DNA of 64,000 nt from Neoarius graeffei (taxonomy: Eukaryota; Chordata; Actinopteri; Siluriformes; Ariidae): positions 59,609,059-59,673,058 of the forward strand of contig NC_083574.1 in the NCBI RefSeq assembly GCF_027579695.1, given 5' to 3'. The notes under the pieces were generated by a model that was given only the letters and a program-made list of their open reading frames with translations, had not been told where the DNA came from and searched no databases. The translations under genes were made by a program, and so were the position numbers. Numbering within the stretch: the first letter of the stretch is position 1; each line of letters begins with the position of its first letter. Shown here piece after piece: positions 22,651 through 34,353 of the stretch.

Positions 22651-23481
22651 GGCTACGTTTACATTACGTCGAATCAGCGGATCATCAGATTAACGTTCTT
22701 AAAACGATTCGCGTTTACACTAAAACCGTTAGCCGTGCACACAGCAACGCCAATACGCGGATACGCTAATCACATGACTTTAGACGGCGCGTAACATGAT
22801 CCCAGTGCATTTCAGACGGCGCGTAACATGATCCCAGTGCATTTAGGGCATGCGCAAGGCTCACCACTTGCAAGTAGAAGGATGGCAAGCCTAATACACG
22901 GATACGCTCGGCTCCGCAGGCATCCTGCGCTCCAAATCACTCCGCCCTGAACAGCGAGTGCCCTCTGGAGGGTGCGCACTCCGGCCCTGTGCAGCTCACA
23001 CAGCGCACGAGTGAAGTGAACAAGCCACGATTCGGGACTGAGCCGCTGTGTGTGAGATCCCAGCGCATATCACTTACTACTTGCAAGTGGAAGGATGGCA
23101 AGCCTAAAGACAATCATAACTACACAATGGGCAGTATTTGCATCAGTATTTGCAGTATTTTCATACTTTTATACTCTTTAATGAAAGGTGATACAAGGCG
23201 GAAGTCCGCGCCGTTTTTCAGCAGTCGCGTCACATGACCAACGCCAGCGAATCAGGAAGGTGGATGTCACAGTGACGTTGTCCAATGAGACGCCAGCTAG
23301 AGCTCAGCACAGCGTATCCGCGTATCTCAATGTTTACACAGCACCGGAGCTGACACGATCTGGATTGAATACGTGGACCCTGGCGGATTCCCGTTTCCTG
23401 GCGTTTCCAGGCGGTTTAATGTAAACAGACAGTGCACCCGCGAAGAAAACGAGACAGATACGGTCTAATGTAAACGTAGCC
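22651..23481. mobile_element. MITE, 831 bp, flanked by TTA
   Basis: The ends 'ggctacgtttacattacg' and 'taatgtaaacgtagcc' are inverted repeats, and tta occurs at 22648-22650 and 23482-23484. The 3-bp TWA duplication suggests PIF/Harbinger. Inside is a partial direct duplication of 'cagacggcgcgtaacatgat' (around 22781-22840). Confidence 0.82.
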
Positions 23482-23960
23482 TTATATGCAGCCTATAATC
23501 ACACTGAACAGAATAAAGCCCATTCCTGTAAACACTTCAGTCGGAAAGCGGGAAACTGATTGATTCGGGCCAATCTGAATCAGCTGTCTTTGCAATTGAG
23601 CAAGACGTGGAATCCTTTTAATCATCCACTAAATAGAAGAATAATCGGCATGTAAATCCGATTACGTTCACTGTCAGTATTTTCTTGTGCATTCTGCGTG
23701 TCTGCATTAGGGATGGCGAAAACTAAAAATCTTGACCGACCACCGAGCCTCATTAGCCGGTTAAAGTCGGTTAACCTATGAGTTTAAAATTCTAGAATTG
23801 GAATTATTAGAATCTATTCTAAATCTAACTGCGAGCATCCGCACATTCAGTCCCAGTCGCTGCCCTCCACTCACATTACCTTTTCTACAGCGCGAAACAT
23901 TTAGTCAAACGCGGCACTGATGTCGAGGGGTTTGTATTGGAGCGGAGGACAAATGGCTCC

Positions 23961-24548
23961 TAGTCTGGCTAACGCGACTTCAAAGCTCTACCAGCTATTG
24001 GTCTGGCCAAGATATTAAGCCCAACCGTTTCCCAGAGCCCGTGGTTGACCCGCCTCCCTGAAATGCCTCAGTTTGCTACTGGTCGAAGCCAGAAAAGGCT
24101 GTGATGAAGCTTAAACCAATCACATCACTCTTTCCTCTGGCGTATGTGACGCGACGATAGGATTCTCGCTGAGCCCCATTGATTTGGCTACTAGCGGGGC
24201 TAACTGGTAGATTAAACTCTTACCGAAGCCGGTCGGGAGCAAGGCGAAAACGTCCTTCCTTTCAATAAATACCTCCAGGGCTGCTCTTTGCTCCATTTTC
24301 AATGAGAACTTCCCGTTGAATGCTTTCAATACAGCATGATTCTGTAAACAATCTATGGCTTCCGGTCGCAGTTCTACTACGTCACTGCCTTGAACACGCC
24401 TCTACCCAGGGCCGTTGGAGATGCTCAAAGTTGATTGGCTCCCGATTTTTCCGGAGCTTGGAAGAGCTGTAGATAGCCTGCCTGGCCAGACTAAGCTCGC
24501 AACAGGCCCTCGTGTTGCGTCACGCTTAGGATGGGCGGGCCCAGGCTA
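23961..24548 (-). mobile_element. TAGYCTGG-ended element carrying RecQ-helicase start, copy 2 (588 bp)
   Basis: A perfect 9-bp duplication, aatggctcc, lies at 23952-23960 and 24549-24557, around tagtctgg...ccaggcta. A 9-bp duplication excludes Tc1, TTAA and 3-bp classes; Mutator- or Merlin-like classes are possible. It is nested in the hAT element 23708-26531. Confidence 0.85.
24120..24329 (-). CDS. RecQ-like helicase N-terminus with Walker A, captured in a MITE
   Basis: The 69-codon frame reads KMEQRAALEVFIERKDVFAL followed by LPTGFGKSLIYQLAPLVAKS. This is helicase motif 0/I of the RecQ family: a Q-x4-L-motif region, then the nucleotide-binding loop GFGKS. Upstream the frame can be read further, through AVLKAFNGKFSLK. 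After the Walker A helix it continues only to the element end, so motifs Ia-VI are missing. It is too short to work as a helicase and looks like the 5' coding end retained in a deletion derivative of a larger element. It could instead be a chance capture of a host recq exon, but the sister copy at 21109 argues for a family trait. Confidence 0.65.
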   Translation of the reverse strand: MKAFNGKFSLKMEQRAALEVFIERKDVFALLPTGFGKSLIYQLAPLVAKSMGLSENPIVASHTPEERVM

Positions 24549-25149
24549 AATGGCTCCAGCTTAGAGACATTGTGAGAAGCGTGAAATCCCCCCTCGACCC
24601 CTCCTCCTTGTCCTTCTCCACCCGGGTCTGTGTCTGCGGCCGTGTCAGCAAGGGGCACGCACTTTTGTTAAGTCGCAGTTTGGCATTAAAAATATCAGTG
24701 TGAACATGTTCTCAATAAATTGCCGTCATTTTCTAAGCGGCAAGCTTTAGCTCAGTCACTACAGGTGCTTGCATTGAGTAGCCGATTGAAAACAATCCCA
24801 TCATACACTTGTCCCATCTTAACTTTTCATTGAAGATAGGTCGTTTTAGCGATACGGCCCCTGGTGTTTACAGTTAACTGCAGTAGGCGGTGTGTTGATA
24901 TTGCATACTGCTACGGCCTCAGCACTTTTCTTCAAAGTGAGCCACAGAGACCTCTTACTGCAATTGTTTTCCAGCTACTGATATTACGGTTACATGGCTG
25001 CTAATTGTGCACAGCCATTGGGAATGGGATAGCTGGAGCTGAGCTGATTAGCCGCTAAGCTAATATAGCAACTGTCTGATGCTAAGTAACATCAGTGAGT
25101 AACCAGGTTTTAGTTCAGATCTTGTGTATTATTATTACTTTGACATTAA

Positions 25150-26130
25150 AGGAACAGTCCACCGTACTTCCATAATGAAATACGTTGTTCTCTGAATTGA
25201 GACGAGCTGATCCGTACCTCTCCGAGCTTTGCGCGACCTCCCAGTCAGTCAGACGCGCTGTCACTCCTGTTAGCAATGTAGCTAGGCTCAGTATGGCCAA
25301 CGGTATTTTTTGGGGCTGTAGTTAGATGCGACCAAACTCTTCCGCGTTTTTCCTGTTTACATAGGTTTATATGACCAGTGATATGAAACAAAGTTCAGTT
25401 ACACAAATTGAAACGTAGCGATTTTCTATGCTATGGAAAGTCCGCACTATAATGACAGGCGTACTAACACCTTCTGCGCGCTTCGGCAGCGCATTGATAC
25501 CTTCACTCCTCTTCGGGCACGGCCAGGCGGGCGAATGCCCTGGTCCGTCCGCCCTGTCTAAAAAAAATGGTACAACTCGAGCCCCATGGTAAAACTGGGA
25601 CTTTGTCATTTTTCCGCATGAGGCCCATGGTAAAACCACACTTCCAGGAGGGGCTGCCGTCTGCCTCCCAAGCCGGCCGAGAGCGCTCCTCGTCGGGCAT
25701 TCCAGGCGGGCGAATGCCCTGGTCCGTCCGCCCTGTCTAAAAAAAAAAAAAAAAAAAAATGGTACAACTCCGAGTGAAGGTATCAATGCGCTGTTGAAGC
25801 GCGCAGAAGGTGTTAGTACGCCTGTCATTATAGTGCGGACTTTCCATAGCATAGAAAATCACCACGTTTCAATTTGTGTAACTGAACTTTGTTTCATATC
25901 ACTGGTCATATAAACCTATGTAAACAGGAAAAACGCGCAAGAGTTTGGTTGCATCTAACTACAGCCCCAAAAAATACCATTGGCCATGCTGAGCCTAGCT
26001 ACATTGCTAACAGGAGTAACAGCGCGTCTGACTGACTGGGAGGTCGCACAAAGCTCGGAGAGGTACGGATCAGCTCGTCTCAATTCAGAGAAGAACATAT
26101 TTCATTATGGAAGTACGGTGGACTGTTCCT
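25150..26130. mobile_element. TTAA-flanked fold-back element with ~360-bp inverted arms
   Basis: TTAA lies at 25146-25149 and 26131-26134. The arms (about 25150-25510 and 25770-26130) are near-perfect inverted copies starting 'aggaacagtccaccgtac'. The core between them contains a direct duplication of a block with 'ggcgggcgaatgccctggtc' (near 25527 and 25706), each followed by an A-run. The single-strand form would make a very long hairpin. It is Kolobok/piggyBac-like by target site and has no coding content. Confidence 0.9.
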
Positions 26131-27019
26131 TTAATATTCACCAGACTAATCAACCATCGACTTCATTCATGCGCCGTGTTCTTGTTTCTTTGATAGTCAA
26201 GAATTTCCTTGATGTTACGTACCTGGTTAACATCGTAGTAAAATGTAATCCAACACTGAGACTTTTTTCACCAAGTGGCAGCTGTCTTCAACTGGAGCGG
26301 GAGGGCGGGACATGACTGAATGGATGTTTCTGATTTGTCAGCTGTCATCCTTACACCGCATGGCATGCCCCAAGCGTTTACAACACAGAATTCCAGGTTC
26401 TCCGCTCCAAAATTGGCAGCTTCAAAACGATTGATTTTTTTTTTTTTTTTAACCGACAACCAAAAAAAAATTAACCGGTTGATGTTGATTCGGTCAACCA
26501 TTGGTCAAACGGTCATCGGTTAACATCCCTAGTCTGCATTCGCACTCCGTGTGTAATAACGTATGCCTGTCAGAAAATGCAATTCATGTTTACGCGTTTG
26601 AATCTATTGAAAAGACTTGTGAGGTTGGATGGGAGGTGGGATGGACATTTACACTTTTATGTTCTGAAACAGACTCAGGAGACCGAAAAAAATTCAGTGT
26701 TTAATATTTGCTGGAAATTCTCAGCAACGATGCAGAGAATGAGATGCACACTGAGAAGGGGGGGAACCTGAAATAAAACCTTTAGTTCTTGTGTTGTTCC
26801 CAAACAGTAGCTTTCAGTCTGAGTAACATTAAAAGATTATCACATTTTAGATGATGCTTTGCTGAGATGGAAATAATTTAAAAGCAGCTTGAGTCAAATC
26901 TGAATTTGCTCACCGAACTCACGCTTCTCACTGTTATAGTAACGTTGACTCAGCCTTACTCGACTCATGCATAACTTTGGATTACTTTTAATCTTCATAA
27001 AAATGGAGATGGTCTACAG

Positions 27020-27695
27020 CAGAGGTGGGCAATTATTTTTTCCATAGGGCCACATGAGAAACAGAAAATTTTGTGGAGGGCCCATTTTTTCCCCAGTCAC
27101 ATTCACCCCAAAACACAATAAAGACATCACAATATTGTCTTTCTACTCCAAATATCAAACAAGATGCATCATATTATAATAATGATGCCCACATTTGTAG
27201 TCTAATCACCTCATTTGGTGTTTTTTATTTGTTCAGTGAGAGAAATCTAGTCTCTGTTGGCCTTTAACGAGTGCATCAAAGTCAGGTTGAATGTCTGAGG
27301 TGGAGATGCGAAGCACAGCTGACAGATGATCATCAGTCCATTCGGTGTAGGAATCAGATCTACAGATCGGCTCCGGCGCCTGCTGGTGACGTCACACGAT
27401 GTGATTGGCTGGACCGTTTGAAGGATGACGTACAAGTTTGTGGTTGGTCTGGACAAATTACGGAAGTAGTTATCGCGGGATTAGGTTTCGTGGGATTTCA
27501 TGTCATGTTCATGTCGCGCGCATTGCGTTTTTGTTGAACACAACTTCAAAATAAAAGCAATGCACATTCAGTCCATGCATGAGGTAAAATTAGAAAATAC
27601 GTTTATTTTGTAATTTCTAATTAACCTTACGCGGGCCGGTCAGAATGAACCAAAGGGCCGGATGCGGCCCGCGGGCCGGAAAATGCCCAGGTCTG
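27020..27695. mobile_element. hAT-type MITE, 676 bp
   Basis: The perfect 8-bp duplication gtctacag lies at 27012-27019 and 27696-27703. The ends cagaggtgggc and gcccaggtctg are inverted. The sub-terminal 'gggccggatgcggcccgcg' block is typical of a widespread vertebrate hAT family. Confidence 0.92.
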
Positions 27696-27726
27696 GTCTA
27701 CAGAGTATCTAGTGTAGGGTTCATAG

Positions 27727-28914
27727 CAGTGTTGTAGTCGAGTCACTAAACCTCGAGTCCGAGTCCAGTCTCAATTCCCCAGTGCTCAAGTCAGTCAAGT
27801 CATTAAAAAAAAAAATTCAAGTCGAGTCCGAGAACAAGACTCCAACCGCACCATTTGACGGTGGCTGTTTCAGCGCCATTAACGTTCGTTTGTTCCTGAA
27901 TATGACGTATGAACAGGTGAACGTGCGTTCTCTTTATCAGGGAGTGCGAAGTATTCTGTCAGAGATGGTTGGGAGACGGATGTAAGTGTAGAAGGTGTGT
28001 TTATTCATACAAGTGAAGACAGGTAGACAATCCAGAACGGCAGGCAAAATCGTAAGACGGTGAAACGGGCAACTAATGTGGTAATCCTGCTCTGGTCATT
28101 GGTACGCGAGTCTCGCTCTTCCATGAAATCATAGCATGCCAATCACCGTTGATAGAGAATTTGTGCTCTGCGCGAGGCTTACGGCTAGCTCGACGAACCC
28201 GGAACAACATGAGAATGGTGTGGAACTGCATGCTAATTCTCGCTAATTTCGGTGTTTTTAAAGAAGAAAGTTAAGACATTGGGTTTTATGCAGCCAAGTT
28301 TCTTTTGGTAGCATATTTTGGGCGCTTGACCTTAATTTGGGCGCTTACGATGTTATCCATCGCAGGTTTCATGTAATTGAAAGGCCTGGGCAATAGGTCA
28401 AGCGAGGCACAAACGGGCTATCGTAGGCTCGGCAGAATCAAAGACGAGAAACAGGAAATCGGGGGTCAGGAACCCAAACAAGGAAATAAGGCTCGGGAAT
28501 GTCAGCAACACAGCTCAATACTTCGCAAAGTAAGTGTGTTTTCACAGCTTCTATATAGCCGTGCTGATTGCACCTTAATCCTGCGCAGGTGTGAGTCGTT
28601 TACGGCGCGCGTGAGAGTCCGCTTGGCACGCGCGCTGTCCGGAGCGCACCCGAGAGTCGATCTGATGCACGCGCCAAGGTGCGCAGCTGTGATGCACTTG
28701 CACGAAACTAGTACAAAAAAAAATGTCGATATAAATATCCTATCACAAATTATTATGGCATGTTACAAAAAATAAAAAAATCCGAGTCCTCATCTCCAGT
28801 TTTCGAGTCCGAATGCAGTTAATGCACGAATCCGAGTCATCAGTGCTCAAGTCCAAGTCGAGTCACGAGTCCTTAAAATTAGGGCACGAGTCGGACTCGA
28901 GTACTACAAGCCTG
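27727..28914 (-). mobile_element. hAT element, 1188 bp, sibling of 4161-4915 with foreign core
   Basis: The 8-bp duplication gttcatag lies at 27719-27726 and 28915-28922. The terminal regions match 4161-4915 in reverse complement, including 'tgcattaactgcattcg' and the sequence around 'cgttaatggcgct'. The BED-finger part is missing. About 740 bp of other sequence (27945-28690) has been inserted, with words such as 'ggcaggcaaaatcgtaag' that I recall from other fish repeats. Confidence 0.88.
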
Positions 28915-29174
28915 GTTCATAGAAACAGATCATTAGGGATCGGTCATTGGTACAAATTGTCGTAAATTCATCCAGATTGGTACAAATGTAACGTCTAATC
29001 TCTGTCAGTGCTTCTGTTCATGTGTGCTGCACATATTTCAGTGCCTTAATGCTGCATGTATCCAGATGTGTAACCTACTGACACCTGTACAATACCCACA
29101 TTAAATGGTGGATGCGTGCTGGTTTTTTTTTTTTTACACCAGTCCATTGTAATAATGTGTGTGTCTTTCCTCAG

Positions 29175-29240
29175 GCAATGTTCAGGACAGTTAAGAAGAG
29201 GACTTTCCAGCCGGTTGCCATGAGGAACACGCTTGTTTGA
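29175..29240 (+). CDS. Possible small terminal exon of an unidentified gene
   Basis: A strong acceptor (T-rich tract, then 'tctttcctcag') precedes 21 codons AMFRTVKKRTFQPVAMRNTL plus V, then stop TGA. Other phases give shorter tails (ending after VQDS, or after GLSSRLP). The sequence after it is AT-rich and 3'-UTR-like. I do not recognise the product. It sits between ranbp10 and pard6a, where human has other genes, so it could be a real neighbour or a chance site. Confidence 0.25.
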   Translation, partial: AMFRTVKKRTFQPVAMRNTLV

Positions 29241-29356
29241 ACCAGTGCATTCACTTGCCGCAGGCAGTTCTGATGAGAGATGACTAGAAATATGGAGGAG
29301 AGGCTTCTTTTTAATTTAGTATTATTAAATACAAACTGTGTGACACTATTTAAAGG

Positions 29357-29362
29357 CAATTA

Positions 29363-29393
<31 letters not shown>
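29357..29393. repeat. TTA trinucleotide microsatellite
   Basis: About 12 tandem copies of tta/att. Confidence 0.95.
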
Positions 29394-29510
29394 TGTTTAT
29401 CTAGCTCATTTTTATTATAGTTTCTATTTTGTCAGTTTGTTGTGCTCTCATTGACATTGAACCAGAATTCCCTTCTTTGTTTTTATGGGTGGATTCAGTG
29501 CATAGTGTTC

Positions 29511-29512
<2 letters not shown>

Positions 29513-29575
<63 letters not shown>
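29513..29575. repeat. CA microsatellite, about 30 units
   Basis: An uninterrupted ac run of about 63 bases. Confidence 0.97.
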
Positions 29576-29577
<2 letters not shown>

Positions 29578-29686
29578 CATATTGCAGTAAACTCTTCTTC
29601 AAATTATAACAAACACGCCTCCCTTATTCACAACTCAGGTATTTCTGACATGTCATTTAGCTTGCTCTTATATACACGCACACACA

Positions 29687-30233
29687 CAGTACCAGTCAAA
29701 AGTTTGGACACCCCCTATTCATTCAGAGGTTTTTCTGTATTTTGTATTTTCTACATTGTAGAACAAAACTGAAGACATCAAAACTATGAAATAACATCTG
29801 GAACATAGATGGAATGATGTGGTAAGCAAAGTGCTAAAAACAAAACAGAATATGTTTCATATTTTAGATTCTTCAAAGTGTCCACTGTTTCCCTTGATGA
29901 CGCTTTACACACTTTTAGCATTATCTTAACCAGCTTCATGAGGGAGTCACCTGGAATGCTTTTCAGTTGACAGGCGCCTCGTCAAAAGCTAATCAGTGCA
30001 ATTTCTTACCTTTTTAATCTGTTTGAGATCAAATAGTAAATAATAATACAGTAAACAGTTGTTTACCCTGTTCAACGCCACAACTGTAGTAATCCATATT
30101 CTGTCAAGAACCGCTCGACTAAGTAAAGAGAAACGACATCTGTCATTACGTATTTTAAGACCTGAAGTGTCTTTTAATTCATAAAAATAAAGAAAAACAA
30201 TTGATTTAGAAGGTATCCAAACTTTTGGTACTC
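29687..30233. mobile_element. Non-autonomous Tc1-like element
   Basis: The left end 'cagtaccagtcaaaagtt' is partly mirrored by 'caaacttttggtact' on the right. The TA sites are not clear. The body contains no transposase frame that I recognise. It is a common teleost repeat. Confidence 0.7.
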
Positions 30234-30257
30234 CATCTCTGTGTGTGTGTGTGGAGG

Positions 30258-31140
30258 CTATTACACGGTGGCGTGAAGATCTGAAGTTTCTTCGAGTGAT
30301 GAACATATTCATATTGAAATATTTTCAACACAAAAAGATAAACGTCATGTCTTCACGCCAACGTGTGAATTTTCTTTTTATTATATAGACACGTCCACAA
30401 ACAAAAAGTACCCAAATTTATCAAATCAATTCATCGATTTGTTTATGAGTGAGGATATTGGCAATTTTTCTGTCCATATTCACTGGATATGAGCAAACGC
30501 ACGCTCTGATTGGTTACTCTACTACTAGGATATTGGCTTGTAGACCATGAGTGAGTAGAGAAAAACAAAATGGCAGAGCGCATCAAGTCAGATATCTCAC
30601 TCTATCAAGTATTTAAAAGAAACAGAATTTTAAAAAATATATAGTCCCCCCCCCCCCCCCCAAAAAAAAAAAAAAAAATCTCCTGTTCCACACTCCAGCC
30701 CAGTTGGTGGCGCCAAACTGCCAAAAACCCTAAAGAAGAAGAAAACGGTGGCGCGTGTTACCGAAACAACTGACAAAATAAAAACTTTACTTCTCCCCCC
30801 CAACACACACACACACACACACAAAAATGGAATAAAAGTATTTGATGGAAAGAACTTTTTTTTTTCAAGAATTGTTATTCTAGCATTTTTCACAAATTGC
30901 TCCTGTCATTTCGCCGGTTCGTTTACATTCTAAGCAGATTTTATTGATCGAATTTGCAAAAAATAAAAATGCTCTGTTTCTCAAAATCCAGTGAATGTGG
31001 ATAGAATAAAAGAGTCATTCCACTCAATCTTGTCGTACATCAGCTCATGTACGACTCGATTTCGTGGAATAACTGTCAAATATGTTACTCGATGTCCCGA
31101 CAAAAACGAGTGGCGAATTTCCCAGTAAAACGCTCGTGTC
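30258..31140. repeat. Unclassified teleost repeat
   Basis: It starts 'acacggtggcgtgaagatct' with inner words such as 'ttcaacacaaaaagataaa' that I recall from dispersed fish repeats. A C-run then an A-run at 30644-30678 and a short CA run at 30803-30822 interrupt it. No target duplication was found. Confidence 0.4.
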
Positions 31141-33529
31141 TATATAATAAATAAAATAACATATATTACACACACACTGAAATTTTACTGCCGACTTCAC
31201 CACCACAGGTCTGTTTTTGTATTTGATTGAAAGCGTGTTGAGGATTTTTGAGAAGCTGTGCAGTTCCTGTGTATCCCGCCTCCAAGCTAATAGATCACCT
31301 CAGGCACCAGCACTCGTCTTTTTATTAGATTTGAATCATACAGATGTATTGCAGACCCAGACTTGCGAAGTATTTTTTTTTTTACAAATCTTGGGTCTCT
31401 GTCACTTTAAAAAAAAAAAACCCTCTATTTTAATGATTTTTATAGAGTACGCTTCAGAAATTATGTAAAAAGCCCAGCTTTTATCGTTTTTGGTCAGCGG
31501 TGCCGAAATTTAACCTGTGGGTGTCTTTGTGTGGCTGCACAATGACTAAAAATATGAAGTTTTTGTCAGAGAACCAAGATTAGTAATGTCATTAACTTTG
31601 CAACGCTGTTTGAAGCGTGGAAACTGACTAATTTGTTCCACTTCCTCCATTTTGTATTTGCTCAGATAGTGTTTAAGATGAGGGCTTTCCTCAAATTACT
31701 GACACCATCTCTACTGACTGTGTAGTTGTAGGTATTAGACTGATTAAAAACGACTGTTGGAGACACTGTACTTCAGCTATATATAGTGGAAGATCCGTTT
31801 AAAAAAAAAAAAGAAAAGGAGGGGTTTGGAGTTATGGTGGTTCTTTTATTTTCTTACCTCCTTTTTGGTTCTTTTCTCCATCGCAAGCTTGCTTCCTTCC
31901 TTCACATTTCTCCTCAGTCCATTCTCTCACGGTCATGCCATCACAAGCTTGGACACACAATATTGACTCGGTCACTGCAGGACGTGACCAAAGCCGTCTC
32001 CTTTCCCTTATCTGGGTCCGTATGGACAAAATGGCGCACAAATTCATCATTTTTATTCGACCGTACTCGCTTCTTTTAATGTTCTCGTAGCCTCTGACCA
32101 TAGACAAAACCCATTTTCTTCTCCAGTGCCAGCCATTTCATCAGCATTAATCATTTTTCACTGCAACAATTGTTACGTCATTTATTTTACACCGGTATGT
32201 TCTGTTGTTTTTGGACATATTGGATTGTATTCTCATTTATACCTCAGCACATCACAGGACGCGGCAGTAGACACACAGCCTGTGCAATAGTGTGTGCGTT
32301 TGTTTGGTCTTTTCACCAATCACGTCTGAGGGTTGTGAACCCTTCAGGAATGGTCCAGATCGCTGTTTCTCAGCTGTTGTCATGGAGTAATCCAGGCCTG
32401 CACATTTTTACACGTTAACTCAGCCGGTTGAACCTAGTCGAGGTTTGTTCATTAAGTGATGAGTTGTGAGCAAGGAAAATATCCAAATGTGCACGCGGTA
32501 CTCCAAGACCAAGATGGAGAAACACTGGTCTTCTGAAGTACATCTAGTTCAAGATCAACATGAGCTAAAAGCCAAACTGTGGTTCACAAAAGAACGTAGC
32601 GTTCTACCCATGTTCCGTGTTCTTGATGTCTTTCTGGCTGCTCCTTTAGGTCATACTTTTGTGCACTTTTCAGGAGTGCGTTAATTCAACATATGAGTTC
32701 TGTTTCTTTTATTCTGGTACATGAATCGATGATGCTGAGTGGTGTTGCATGGAGACATCGTGTAACAGAGCTAGATCTAAAGAGCTCATACTTTTTACTG
32801 ATCTGTACATAGTAAAGCCTGTGTTTTAGGGGTGTGTGTTATGGCAAAAAAAAAAAAATCTCTTCAGGAGCTCATCAATGGTTATCCACCCATTTGAAAA
32901 TGGTCAAACATAGAGCTGAAGCTTGATCAGGGACCTACTATATACAAATGAAGGAAAGAATTGCGCTGATATCCTCCTAGGAAAAATTTGTCCCTCTTTG
33001 CTTATTCGTGTAGTGGCATCTGTGCCTCAGTTGACGAAGGAGCAGGACAAATAGAACTAAGCTGATTACAACAAGCTGTGCACAATTTACTTCTGCTATT
33101 ATTTCAATTTTTTTGAGTTTTGGTTTTAGCCATTGTGAAATGAATTAGCCTCTACTTAGCATGAACCTTTAAATACATTTTAAAAATAAAAAAAAAATAA
33201 AAAAGGAAAACAATAGCTGAAAAGGAAAAAAAAACACACGTATGTACTGGCAACATGTTAAAGAAATATTGTACTCATTTAATTTTGACAGAATTATTTT
33301 TATTAAAATACACATCCATGAGCATATGACGGTTGTCTCTTGTGGTGTTTTGCACATCTTTTTTTTTTTTTCTTTGCATTCAACAAAATATCAAATAGCT
33401 AAGAAATAATTTTGCTCAGTGTATGACACCTCATGAAGCCGTACTCTTAGACCTGGATGTCTTATTTCTCTGTATAAAAGCATTGGGCAAAAGAGCAAAT
33501 GCATAATGGAGAAGGATCATTCCGGACTA
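31141..33529. other. 2.4 kb without recognisable gene or element
   Basis: Only short low-complexity tracts (T, A and TTTA runs) stand out. Open frames are short and without domain. It may hold UTR or regulatory DNA, but nothing in the sequence shows this. Confidence 0.35.
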
Positions 33530-34353
33530 TGTGGTCTTGGGCAGGGTGGTTCGCACTGTCGCATCACAGCAAGAAGGTTCTGGGTTCGAGCCCGGTGGCC
33601 GACGGGAGCCTTTCTGTGTGGAGTTTGCATGTTCTCCTCATGTCCATGTGGGTTTCCTCCGGGTGCTCCGGTTTCCCCCACAGTCCAAAGACATGTAGGT
33701 TAGGCTAATTGGTGGCTCTAAATTGACTGTAGGTGTGAATGTGAGTGTGAATGGTTGTGTGTCTATGTGTCAGCCCTGCGATGACCTGGCGACTTGTCCA
33801 GGGTGTACCCCGCCTTTCGCCTGTAGTCAGCTGGGATAGGCTAAGCTGGATAAGCATACAGGATAAGCGGTTACAGATAATAGATGGATGGATGTTGACA
33901 AAGGTATACAAAACTTAATTTGAGGTACAGATTTCTATATGGATGGTGATGCAGTGGTTACTTGCACTATTGCCTCACAGCAAGTTGGTTCTGGGTTCGA
34001 ACCAGCTGATCAACCAGTGAGGGTCTTTCTGCATGGAGTTTGCATGTTCTCCCAATGCCTGTGTGGGCTTCATCCCACAGTCCAAAGACATGCAGATTTG
34101 GTCAGTTGGCTACTCTAAATTGCCCATGAGTATAAATGGCTCTCTGTCCAGGGTGTACCCTGCCCCTCACCTCAAGTCAGCTGGGATTGGCTCCAGTTCA
34201 CCATGACCCTCGGTAGGTGGGATAGATAATGGACAGATGGAATGAATGGATTTCTAAATGGCTTTTCACTTTTAATAAGAAACACTATGGCTCCCTCTAC
34301 TGTTAATCTATGGAAGAAGACAATTTCCTGTAGAACACTGTATAACAGTAGTT
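33530..34353 (+). repeat. Left arm of a large inverted duplication (two SINEs plus unique sequence)
   Basis: It holds a DANA/Mermaid-type SINE (33532-33896), a unique bridge with 'aggtatacaaaacttaat', a second, more decayed SINE (33943-34240), and a unique tail with 'ccctctactgttaatctatg'. All of it recurs in reverse complement and in the same order at 37381-38222. SINE hallmarks are the A/B-box region (tRNA-like), 'gtttgcatgttctcctca' and 'cacagtccaaagacatg'. Confidence 0.88.

Larger units (their letters stand above)
23708..26531. mobile_element. hAT-type element, 2.8 kb with two younger elements inside
   Basis: A perfect 8-bp duplication, gtctgcat, lies at 23700-23707 and 26532-26539. The ends are 'tagggatg' and 'catccta'-type inverted termini (right end ...aacatccta with an extra c, i.e. 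'catcccta'). It holds the RecQ-bearing element (23961-24548) and the TTAA fold-back (25150-26130). Without these it is about 1.25 kb and non-coding. Confidence 0.88.

Noticed and set aside
25367..25852. 161-codon frame in the fold-back element
   Set aside because: It runs through the palindrome core and an A-run. Its composition comes from the repeat and no protein family was recognised.
29513..29575. CRISPR-like or structured tandem array
   Set aside because: It is a plain CA dinucleotide run without spacers. No repeat-spacer array exists in the window.
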